35,347 nucleotides of DNA from an uncultured Bacilli bacterium (GTDB lineage: Bacteria > Bacillota_I > Bacilli_A > RF39 > UBA660): positions 1 to 35,347 of the forward strand of contig CALVTC010000007.1 in NCBI GenBank assembly GCA_944359885.1, in the 5' to 3' direction. Both the position numbers and the translations under genes were made by a program. Below are positions 1-6,799 of the stretch, one piece after another. Every line of letters starts with the position of its first letter. The stretch's first letter is position 1. The notes beneath the pieces are model-generated. The model saw only the letters and a program-made list of their open reading frames with translations, was not told the origin of the DNA and made no database searches.

Positions 1-77
1 AATAAAGGCATAAATTGCATTATACCTTTAAATACCAACATTTTTATAAAACTTGCATTTAATTATTTAACTAACTT

Positions 78-737
78 ATGCAACAATTAGAACCAATTCA
101 AAATATTGTTAGTTTTTCTGTTCAATTTTTAGTTGTCATTTTAGTTATTGGAATTGTAGTACTAACAATTATTAATTTTTTAAATATTCGTGATAGAAAA
201 TATGAAATTGGTGTTTTAAGAGCAATTGGGATGAGTAAGTTTAAGGTATGTGGTCTGTTAATTTTGGAGATATTTTTTGTTGCTTTCATATCTTTAGTTC
301 TTGGTACTTCAAGTGGTAGTCTTCTTGCTCAACCAGTTACTAATAAAATTTTGGAACAAGAAATTACATCTTATACAGAATCTACTATGAATACGCAGAG
401 AAATTTTGGAGATGAAGGTTTTGAACGTCCTTCTCAAAATGTAGGTGGTGAAAACGGTAGTGATATTAAAGCTCCCGATGATAGTAACTTTGATGAGCGT
501 GGTGGAAAGAATGCCGATCAAATAATTACTGATTATGTTGATTCTTTAACTGTTCATATTAGTCCCAGTGTTATTCTTGAACTATTTGGTATTAGTATTT
601 TATTAATTGTTGGTAGCAGTGCGGTTGCTTGCTTATTTGTCAATAAGTATAACCCTAATACTATCTTACAAAATAGAAATCAAGGAGAGTGTTATGAGTC
701 CTATTTTAAAAACTACAAATTTATCTTTTTCCTATGA
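78..737 (+). CDS. 5'-truncated FtsX/MacB-type ABC transporter permease
   Basis: This is only the C-terminal half of an FtsX-family permease, the membrane part of a MacB/Vex-type exporter. A hydrophobic segment (about residues 12-35) is followed by the family hallmark RDRKYEIGVLRAIGM (residues 38-52), a second segment, a hydrophilic acidic extracellular stretch (about 100-155) and a last segment ending NPNTILQNR. Family members usually have 400 or more residues with an N-terminal helix and a large extracellular domain; none of that is here. In-frame stops lie at 60-62 and 72-74, and no ribosome-binding site precedes the ATG. The open frame in bases 1-90 (frame 1) does not encode permease sequence. 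The 3' end overlaps the ATPase by 44 bases and its last ~15 residues look unconserved. I read it as a broken or disrupted gene rather than a short functional permease. Confidence 0.6.
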   Translation: MQQLEPIQNIVSFSVQFLVVILVIGIVVLTIINFLNIRDRKYEIGVLRAIGMSKFKVCGLLILEIFFVAFISLVLGTSSGSLLAQPVTNKILEQEITSYTESTMNTQRNFGDEGFERPSQNVGGENGSDIKAPDDSNFDERGGKNADQIITDYVDSLTVHISPSVILELFGISILLIVGSSAVACLFVNKYNPNTILQNRNQGECYESYFKNYKFIFFL

Positions 738-1356
738 TAAAATTCATCCTGTATTACAAGATATTAATTTAGAATTTGAAAAAGGAACTGTTTATGGTAT
801 TTTTGGGAAAAGTGGTGCTGGAAAAAGCACCCTACTTTCCTTACTTGCAGGACTTGAAAAAATAGAGAAAGGTTGTATTTTTTATCAAGAGAAAGATTTG
901 GCAGAACGTAATTTAGATTATTATCGCTGTCATGATGTTGGAATTGTTTTTCAAGCTTATAATTTGTTACCACAGCTTACTGCAATTGAAAATGTTGTCT
1001 TGTCTATTGAGTTAAATAATCCAAAAGAAAAAAATAAAGAGAAAAAGGCACGAAGTTTATTGCAGAAAGTTGGTATTCGTGATGAAGTAATGAATCATAA
1101 AATATTAAAACTTTCAGGTGGAGAGCAACAACGTGTTGCAATCGCTAGAGCATTATCTTATCATGCTGATATTATTTTAGCAGATGAACCTACTGGAAAC
1201 TTAGATCCTGATACGGAGGATGATATTATTCGTCTATTTCTAGATATTGCTCATAAGGAAGGAAAATGTGTTATTATTATTTCTCACTCTAGAGAAGTAA
1301 AAAAACATGTTGATGTTTGCTATCATTTGGTACATGGAAAAATTACGACAAAATAG
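694..1356 (+). CDS. ABC transporter ATP-binding protein, MacB/LolD type
   Basis: A 220-residue ATPase that would energise the FtsX-type permease encoded just upstream, typically an exporter of peptides, antibiotics or lipids. Walker A is GKSGAGKS (residues 38-45); the Q-loop region VFQAYNLLPQLT, the signature LSGGEQQR, Walker B IILADEPTGNLD and the H-loop ISHS are all intact. The start at 694 was chosen over an in-frame ATG at 607 because AAGGAGAG (682-689) sits just before it and homology begins at once with SPILKTTNLSFSYD. Translation is probably coupled to the overlapping permease frame. If the permease is truly broken, this ATPase is orphaned. Family assignment is firm, substrate unknown. 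Confidence 0.88.
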   Translation: MSPILKTTNLSFSYDKIHPVLQDINLEFEKGTVYGIFGKSGAGKSTLLSLLAGLEKIEKGCIFYQEKDLAERNLDYYRCHDVGIVFQAYNLLPQLTAIENVVLSIELNNPKEKNKEKKARSLLQKVGIRDEVMNHKILKLSGGEQQRVAIARALSYHADIILADEPTGNLDPDTEDDIIRLFLDIAHKEGKCVIIISHSREVKKHVDVCYHLVHGKITTK

Positions 1357-1363
1357 CATAAAA

Positions 1364-1393
1364 GAGATTAAGTTTTTACTTAGTCTCCTTTTC
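1364..1393. terminator. Bidirectional terminator between convergent ATPase and sensor kinase genes
   Basis: A 10-bp stem (1364-1373 with 1378-1387, one G-T pair) closes a TTTT loop. It is followed by CCTTTT on the plus strand and by a T-rich tract on the minus strand. The kinase stop codon lies in the loop and 3' arm, so one hairpin serves both converging operons. Confidence 0.75.
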
Positions 1394-2404
1394 TATTACT
1401 CTATAATAGTCATCTTTTAAAAATGACAACTTTACACAGGTAAACTGTTCTTCTTCTGATTTAATACTTACCTTATGACCTAGTTTTTTACATAGTTTAT
1501 CTACAATATATAGTCCCATACCAGTTGATTTTTTACCAAGTCGACCATTTTTACCTGTATATGTTTTTTCAAATACTCTTGGTAAATCCTCTTTTGAAAT
1601 TCCTATTCCATTATCATAAATAGCAAGATCTACTCTGTCTGATTCTTCCTTAGCAATTATTTTTATATATGCCTTTTCTTTTTTGCTATATTTAATACTA
1701 TTATTAATGATTTGATTTATCATAAATTCTAACCATTTAGAATCTGTCAATACTTCGATATTTACATCACTTACGATTAAATCTATTCCATTTTCTAGTA
1801 AAGTGTCTTTATTTTTCAAAGCTACATTACTAATTACTTTGGATAGATTTACTTTTGTAATTAGATAATCCTTTTCAGCATCTTCACTACGTACATAGTA
1901 TAGAATTTGTTCTAGGTAATTATCTAGACGTGATATTTGTTCTAAAAGTTTCTTATTTTGTTCTCCTTTATTGTTATGAATCATTAAAGTAAGAGATGAT
2001 ATTGGTAATTTTACTTCATGAATCCATAGTTCTACATATTCTTTAAAGTCTTGCGTCTGAGTTTTATATTCATTAATTTTTTCTATCATAGATTTATCAA
2101 TTTCATATAAAGCATCCATTAATAATTTACCTTCTAAAAAGTTAGGTTCTTGAAGCATTTCAACAATTAGATATTTTTGGTCTAAATTTTCTAATTTTTT
2201 CTCTAAATCTTGATAGAATGTTTTCTTTCTAATATAATCCATTATAGTTGTAGTTAGTATTCCCAGTATATAGATAATAGATATTGCGATAATTGCTTGA
2301 ATATGGACTTTAAAAGCAAGAAGAATTAGTAAAATAACAAAGTAGAAAGCAAGTAATATTATAATATTTAACCATTTATCCTTTAGATATTCTTTTTTAT
2401 TCAT
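1376..2404 (-). CDS. Sensor histidine kinase, BceS-like (intramembrane-sensing)
   Basis: A 342-residue membrane histidine kinase. Two transmembrane segments (about 12-31 and 36-56) are joined by only a few residues, so it has no real extracellular sensor; this is typical of BceS-type kinases that sense through a partner ABC transporter. The phosphoacceptor motif is WIHEVKLPIS with His129. The N box NQIINNSIKYS (230-240), G1 DNGIGIS (264-270) and G2 GMGL (295-298) are intact. It overlaps the response regulator by 8 bases, indicating coupled translation. The convergent neighbouring ABC genes are a plausible partner or target, but their permease looks broken, so the signal is open. Confidence 0.9.
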   Translation of the reverse strand: MNKKEYLKDKWLNIIILLAFYFVILLILLAFKVHIQAIIAISIIYILGILTTTIMDYIRKKTFYQDLEKKLENLDQKYLIVEMLQEPNFLEGKLLMDALYEIDKSMIEKINEYKTQTQDFKEYVELWIHEVKLPISSLTLMIHNNKGEQNKKLLEQISRLDNYLEQILYYVRSEDAEKDYLITKVNLSKVISNVALKNKDTLLENGIDLIVSDVNIEVLTDSKWLEFMINQIINNSIKYSKKEKAYIKIIAKEESDRVDLAIYDNGIGISKEDLPRVFEKTYTGKNGRLGKKSTGMGLYIVDKLCKKLGHKVSIKSEEEQFTCVKLSFLKDDYYRVIEKETK

Positions 2405-3062
2405 GTAAAATATAGCCCTGTCCTTTCCTAGTTTCTACGATTTCTTTATAGCCAAGTTTGTCTAATTTTGTTCGAAGGCGTGAAATATTTACGGTTAAAG
2501 CATTATCGTTTATATATTCATCGTTATTCCATAAATCTGTCATTAGTTCATCTCTGGTAACAATTTTTCCTTTGTTTTGCAATAAATATAAGAAAATAAT
2601 CATTTCATTTTTCGTTAGAATAATTTCTTCATTTTCTTTCTTTAATATACCTTTTTGAGGAATTACTTCAAAATCATGATAGATTAACTTATCTTTTGGT
2701 CTTTCACTTCTTTTTAAAACAGCAGCAATTCTAAGTAGTAAAATAGTAGGATTGTATGGTTTTGTAATATAGTCATCTGCGCCATAAGACATCGATAAAA
2801 CTTCATCCACTTCACTATTTTTACTTGTAACCATAATAATGGGAATATTATATTCACGTCTTATGTTTTGCAACAGTATTTCACCATTTATCCTAGGTAA
2901 ATTAATATCTAGTAAGATTAAATCTGGTAATTCTTTCTTTATTTGTTCTAAAACATTAGAAAATTCTTTGGTAATGTTTGCTTGGTACCCAGCATTATTT
3001 AATAGTTCTTGCAATTCACTAGCAATAGATAAATCATCTTCTATAATCTTTATTTTTGGCAT
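2397..3062 (-). CDS. Response regulator, OmpR/PhoB family (BceR-like)
   Basis: A 221-residue regulator. The receiver domain (1-115) has the acidic pair E8/D9/D10, phosphoacceptor Asp52 in LILLDINLP, Thr79 and Lys101 in TKP. The winged-helix domain (about 125-221) has ILTKNEMIIFLYLL and a C-terminal SRLRTKLDKLGY / GQGYILHE, characteristic of OmpR-type DNA binding. It is the first gene of the pair with the sensor kinase. A TTTACT-17-TAAAAT promoter precedes it. AGGAG lies 12 bases ahead of the ATG, rather far for efficient initiation; no better in-frame start exists. Confidence 0.92.
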   Translation of the reverse strand: MPKIKIIEDDLSIASELQELLNNAGYQANITKEFSNVLEQIKKELPDLILLDINLPRINGEILLQNIRREYNIPIIMVTSKNSEVDEVLSMSYGADDYITKPYNPTILLLRIAAVLKRSERPKDKLIYHDFEVIPQKGILKKENEEIILTKNEMIIFLYLLQNKGKIVTRDELMTDLWNNDEYINDNALTVNISRLRTKLDKLGYKEIVETRKGQGYILHE

Positions 3063-3089
3063 ATAACATCCATTCTCCTGTCTATTTTT

Positions 3090-3118
3090 ATTTTATCAGA
3101 GGAAAATCATTAAGTAAA
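3090..3118 (-). promoter_or_regulatory. Promoter of the two-component system
   Basis: On the minus strand, TTTACT (3118-3113), a 17-base spacer and TAAAAT (3095-3090) match a SigA promoter, about 28 bases ahead of the response-regulator start. Seen in sequence; activity inferred. Confidence 0.55.
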
Positions 3119-3125
3119 CTTTCTT

Positions 3126-4622
3126 TTACCTTTTTAATATTTTTACTGTGTTGGAAGAAGCTATTTTATTTTGCTCTGTTAAAGACTGATAAAATTCTTT
3201 CTTTTCTTCTCCTAGAAACGTTGGATATTCATAATCTTTATCTTCTATTTTATTTTGTGTAATTTGACTTTTAATTTCCTCTTTGGAAATGTTATATTTT
3301 ATCTCTAGATATTCTATAAATATTTCTTGACAATTTTCTTTTTCAGTTAGTAAAACAACAGACGTATTACTTGTTTCTTCTTCTATTAAATAAGTATTAT
3401 CTATTTGAATTTTTTCTATTAAGGTATCAAAAAGATTAAAAAATGCAATATTATCTTCTAATGTCATTTCTTTTTGATATTCGTTTAATAAAATTAGATT
3501 GTTATAGTATAGTTTTGCTAGTTGTAAAAAAGTAGATGTAGATATATCTTGTTGAGTTGATTTGGTATAGACTAAATCTGGATACTTTTCTTGATTTGTA
3601 GAATTTAGTAGTAAATCTAGACCATTTAATGCAGTAATGTTATCCATAAAGAATTGTATTTTATTTTGACCATAAACAGAAAATGCTTGTAAAAAAGAAG
3701 CAGAATCTTGATATACTAAATATTTTAATAAGTCATTTATTTGATAGTCTTCTCTTAGTGCTAGTGTTGCTTGAATTAAATCTAGGGCCTCATCATAGGT
3801 TAGATAACTTGTCTGTCTATATTCGTTTATTTCTGCTGCATATAGTGTTGCATATATTTCTTTTATAAAGGATGGAATGTAATTATCTAGGTTATTGCTG
3901 TTATTATCCAGACAATTTCTTGTTAATAAGTGGAACTCTTCATGGTAAATTGCATCCGTTTTTAAGATGTCTGGAAGATTTTTATAACTTTCTAGGTAGA
4001 TGATAGAAGAATTGGTAGTTACAGCAATTACTACTGAATTTTCTTCTTTTGAATACAAAATAGCATAATACTCTAATTTACACGCTAACTCTTTCGTATC
4101 ATAGTCTGGATATTTTTGTATTAATTCATTATAGGATGATTGTAGCAGTTCTACTTGTTTGGACATTTCTTCTTCACTTAAAGATTCAAATGTAGTACTT
4201 TTACAGGAGATAGTGTTGCTGTTTTCTGTAATTTTATTTAATACATCTTCCCATTTAATACTATTAGTTTTTTCATCGTATAAACTATTATATGTATGTG
4301 TATTAGTGTTATCTGTTAGAGTTCCTAAGCTTTTCAGTACTAGATTTTCATCTACAGCTATTTTGTCTATATTAGAATTATGAATGGATATATTACTTAT
4401 CTTTTCGATTGCTTGTTTTCCTTCCTCTGAAATATTATCTTCATCTAAAGCTAAGTTTGCTAATCTTTCTATTCCTTCTTCTTGTTGTTCTTGTGTTGAT
4501 GCTAGTAATTGAATTTCTTTTTTATGTTCTTCATATAATTCTTTTATTAAAAATCCTATGATTACTAATTCTACTGCTATTAAAGAATTTAGGATTTGTT
4601 GTTTTTTACTATTTTTCTTCAT
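3126..4622 (-). CDS. Membrane-anchored protein with HEXXH metallopeptidase-like motif
   Basis: A 498-residue protein of no family I recognise. The start at 4622 was chosen over an ATG 57 bases upstream because AAAGGAA lies 11 bases before it and the product then opens with a basic patch (MKKNSKKQQ) and one hydrophobic segment (about 10-26), a signal anchor with the rest outside the cell. Mid-protein it has HEEFH (residues 227-231), and a conserved-looking glutamate in FIKEIYATLYAAE follows 24 residues later at 255. This HEXXH + E spacing is that of gluzincin zinc peptidases. The C-terminal half is helical with no other motif. The peptidase call is inference from the motif alone. It shares a divergent promoter patch with the GDPD gene. 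Confidence 0.6.
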   Translation of the reverse strand: MKKNSKKQQILNSLIAVELVIIGFLIKELYEEHKKEIQLLASTQEQQEEGIERLANLALDEDNISEEGKQAIEKISNISIHNSNIDKIAVDENLVLKSLGTLTDNTNTHTYNSLYDEKTNSIKWEDVLNKITENSNTISCKSTTFESLSEEEMSKQVELLQSSYNELIQKYPDYDTKELACKLEYYAILYSKEENSVVIAVTTNSSIIYLESYKNLPDILKTDAIYHEEFHLLTRNCLDNNSNNLDNYIPSFIKEIYATLYAAEINEYRQTSYLTYDEALDLIQATLALREDYQINDLLKYLVYQDSASFLQAFSVYGQNKIQFFMDNITALNGLDLLLNSTNQEKYPDLVYTKSTQQDISTSTFLQLAKLYYNNLILLNEYQKEMTLEDNIAFFNLFDTLIEKIQIDNTYLIEEETSNTSVVLLTEKENCQEIFIEYLEIKYNISKEEIKSQITQNKIEDKDYEYPTFLGEEKKEFYQSLTEQNKIASSNTVKILKR

Positions 4623-4650
4623 CCTGTGTTTTATTCCTTTCGTATTTATA

Positions 4651-4679
4651 ATCATATAGTATTTTATAAATTTATTCAA
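4651..4679 (-). promoter_or_regulatory. Promoter of the HEXXH protein gene
   Basis: TTGAAT (4679-4674), a 17-base spacer and TATGAT (4656-4651) on the minus strand. Its -35 box overlaps the -35 box of the opposing GDPD promoter by five bases. Confidence 0.6.
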
Positions 4680-4703
4680 TCTTTTTTTCTTTCTTGATAT
4701 ATT
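4675..4703 (+). promoter_or_regulatory. Promoter of the GDPD gene
   Basis: TTCAAT (4675-4680), a 17-base spacer and TATATT (4698-4703), leaving only a very short leader before the ribosome-binding site at 4709. Weaker than its divergent partner. Confidence 0.4.
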
Positions 4704-4721
4704 ATATTAGAGGTGGTATAT

Positions 4722-5426
4722 TTGAACTTATTAAAACTAAAAATTGCACATCGTGGGATTTTCGATAATCAAACCATAATAGAAAACTCTTTACCCTCTT
4801 TTCAAAGAGCGATACGTTATTGTATACCTATTGAGTTAGATGTGCAGTTAACAAAAGATCATCAACTAGTTGTTTTCCATGATGCATCTCTTAAGCGCAT
4901 GACTGGTTTGGAGAGATATTTAGAAGATATTCCTGTAGAAGAATTAAAAAAATATTTTTTACTTTCTACTAAAGAAAAAGTTCCAACCTTAGAAGATGTA
5001 TTAAAACTTATTTCTGGTAAGGTTCCTATCATTATTGAATTAAAAGGAAATAATAAGGATAATATTTTGGCGAAAGAAGTATTAAACACTTTACGTTCTT
5101 ATTCTGGGGAAGTGGCACTACAGTCTTTTCAACCAAGTGTTGTAAAATATTTAAAGAAAAATAGTACTTATCCTGTTGGACTTTTAATCACATATTTTCC
5201 ATCTTCTAAATTTTATAGTTATCTTATGAGTAGTTCTTTTTTGATTCGTTATTGTAATCCTGATTTTTTAGCTATTAATAAAAAAATTATTACAAAAAAA
5301 AGAATCCAAGGCTATCGAAAAAAATATCCGTTCTTTGTTTGGACAATCGATTCTTTGGATGAATATTTAAATTTTTTTGCTTATGCTGATAGTTTTATCT
5401 GTAATAATCTACCCTATTTAATGTAA
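4722..5426 (+). CDS. Glycerophosphodiester phosphodiesterase (GDPD family)
   Basis: A 234-residue cytoplasmic enzyme of the GDPD TIM-barrel family, which cleaves glycerophosphodiesters (for example from phospholipid turnover) to glycerol 3-phosphate and an alcohol. Catalytic landmarks: AHRG near the N-terminus, IELDVQL, the general-acid VVFHD, and IIIELKG on the following strand. It ends with the WTID-type motif FVWTIDS. It has no signal peptide and no membrane segments. The start is taken as TTG at 4722, because AGAGGTGG (4709-4716) lies five bases before it; a GTG at 4713 falls inside that ribosome-binding site. It converges with the following minus-strand gene, with four bases between stops. 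Length is normal for the short cytosolic type. Confidence 0.88.
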   Translation: MNLLKLKIAHRGIFDNQTIIENSLPSFQRAIRYCIPIELDVQLTKDHQLVVFHDASLKRMTGLERYLEDIPVEELKKYFLLSTKEKVPTLEDVLKLISGKVPIIIELKGNNKDNILAKEVLNTLRSYSGEVALQSFQPSVVKYLKKNSTYPVGLLITYFPSSKFYSYLMSSSFLIRYCNPDFLAINKKIITKKRIQGYRKKYPFFVWTIDSLDEYLNFFAYADSFICNNLPYLM

Positions 5427-5430
5427 ATGG

Positions 5431-5751
5431 TTATTTTTGATAGTTCTTTTGATTCGTGTTAGACAGATTATCAAGTTGCAAATTATCAATTGCATCATCA
5501 ATATAATATGTTATATACTCTTTATATTTTGTTAGTACTTCTTTTGTAATTCCATTTATTCTTGTCTCTTCTATTCCTAAAAAATTAGATATTTCTTTTG
5601 TTTCATATACTGTGTCATTTATATATCCTAATTTTAAATAAGCAATTGTTTTTACTTCTGGTGATAATGTTTCTATTACTTTATCTAATAGTGGAAAATT
5701 TATAAAACTAGATAAATTTTGTTCTTTTGGTTGATTTTGCATTTGGTTCAT
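5431..5751 (-). CDS. Stand-alone sigma region-4-like domain protein
   Basis: A 106-residue protein that on its own would be hypothetical. Its residues 28-95 match the extra C-terminal domain of the larger sigma factor at 6800-8110: TLSPEVKTIAYLKLGYIND here against TSSPKEATIALLKLGYVND there, then a helix-turn-helix-like KEISNFLGIEETRINGITKE against EDIADFLKIEKQEVVEATKE. It lies 56 bases downstream of the shorter sigma factor on the same strand. The intervening A-rich DNA has tandem stops and a different frame, so this looks like the detached C-terminus of that copy, now with its own AAAGGT ribosome-binding site. A role as a separate DNA- or polymerase-binding accessory is inference. Confidence 0.7.
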   Translation of the reverse strand: MNQMQNQPKEQNLSSFINFPLLDKVIETLSPEVKTIAYLKLGYINDTVYETKEISNFLGIEETRINGITKEVLTKYKEYITYYIDDAIDNLQLDNLSNTNQKNYQK

Positions 5752-5807
5752 AATTCTTTTACCTTTCCCATTTCTTTTTATTAAACATTTTTGTTTTTTT
5801 TCTTCAT

Positions 5808-6695
5808 TTAATGCTGTTTGACAAGTTTCTTTCCATTCTCGTTTAGGTCTTTGTCAACTGTATCTGAATCTGAGAAAAATGGTAGTAGTCTTTCTACTTC
5901 TTCTGAAAATCGAATTTTCTTTAATCCTTTTTCTTCAATCTGGCGTACTCTTTCTCTTGTTAGACCATATAAATTACCTATTTCTTCTAGAGTCATTGGA
6001 TCTTGATCTAAAAGGCCGTAGTGATACTTTATAATTAAATTATTTCTTCCTTGAGGAATAACAAAATCTATTACTTTTATTAATTCTTCTCTTAGTGCTT
6101 TTTTTATTAATAATGTATTTGGATTGTTGCTTTCATCTGATACAAAATTTAACATATTCTTATTTGTTTCTTCGTTTATAGGTGCATCTAGGCTTAATAA
6201 TTCCATCTGCATCTTTTCTAGTTCTCCTATAGTTTTTTTAGAATAATCTAATTTCTCTGATATTTCTTGTTGGGTTGGGTATCTATTTAACTCTTGTTGA
6301 AGTTGTTCTATTTCTTTTTTATATTTAAATAAATCTGTATAATAATGAACGGGTATTCTAATGGTTCTTCCATCATCTTGTATTGTTCTTATAATCCTTT
6401 GGTTAATCCACAATGTGGCATAGGTTGATAATTTAGTATCCTGACTTAGATCAAATTTGTCAATTGCGGTCATTAGGCCAATATTACCCGCTTGAATATA
6501 ATCATCTAAACTTAGATTATAGTTGCTACTCCTATATTTACTTGCAATTGATATAACTAAACCTTGATTTCTTAAAATCAATTCTTCTCTTGCTTCTTTT
6601 GAACCCTTTTGGGACTGTTTTATAAGTTCTCTTTCTTTTTCTAGTGTTAATAACTCTTTGTTTTTATTTTCCTGTATTGTTTTACTATTATTCAT
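5808..6695 (-). CDS. Sigma-70 family RNA polymerase sigma factor, RpoD-like (short copy)
   Basis: A 295-residue sigma factor with regions 2, 3 and 4 and no region 1.1, so group 2-like. Region 2 includes KFDLSQDTKLSTYATLWINQ, and region 2.4 is RTIQDDGRTIRIPVHYY, close to primary sigma factors and so expected to read a TATAAT-like -10. Region 4.2 is MTLEEIGNLYGLTRERVRQI. It is a tandem paralogue of the gene at 6800-8110, very similar over the first ~285 residues, but stops before the lysine-rich linker and extra domain of that copy. The extra domain continues as the separate 5431-5751 gene. The promoter-proximal block is duplicated too. The ribosome-binding site is poor (GAAGAG), as in the other copy. 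Confidence 0.88.
   Translation of the reverse strand: MNNSKTIQENKNKELLTLEKERELIKQSQKGSKEAREELILRNQGLVISIASKYRSSNYNLSLDDYIQAGNIGLMTAIDKFDLSQDTKLSTYATLWINQRIIRTIQDDGRTIRIPVHYYTDLFKYKKEIEQLQQELNRYPTQQEISEKLDYSKKTIGELEKMQMELLSLDAPINEETNKNMLNFVSDESNNPNTLLIKKALREELIKVIDFVIPQGRNNLIIKYHYGLLDQDPMTLEEIGNLYGLTRERVRQIEEKGLKKIRFSEEVERLLPFFSDSDTVDKDLNENGKKLVKQH
6381..6563 (-). repeat. Near-identical tract shared with 7796-7978 (sigma paralogues)
   Basis: About 183 bases covering sigma regions 2.1-2.4 differ from the tract 1415 bases away at only a handful of positions, including synonymous sites, while flanking parts of the two genes diverge more. This suggests recent duplication or gene conversion. Confidence 0.8.
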
Positions 6696-6702
6696 TTTGA
6701 CT

Positions 6703-6751
6703 CTTCTTTCTTTTTTTTATTATATCTTATTTTTTCGCTAGAAAAAAGATA
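6703..6751 (-). promoter_or_regulatory. Duplicated upstream block with TATAAT, short sigma copy
   Basis: On the minus strand this 49-base block holds a TATAAT at 6724-6719 ahead of the start codon and a T6-CTAGCG-A6 motif where the -35 region would lie. The same block precedes the second sigma gene (8119-8168) with two one-base length changes. No good TTGACA-like -35 is visible at 17 bases. Confidence 0.55.
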
Positions 6752-6799
6752 AAATTTTTGATTTATTAAAATCTGTAATTGTATTTTATATCATAATTT

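Noticed and set aside
78-137. Functional short permease starting at 78
   Set aside because: No ribosome-binding site, stops directly before, and half of the family's normal length is absent; kept in the list as a truncated gene.
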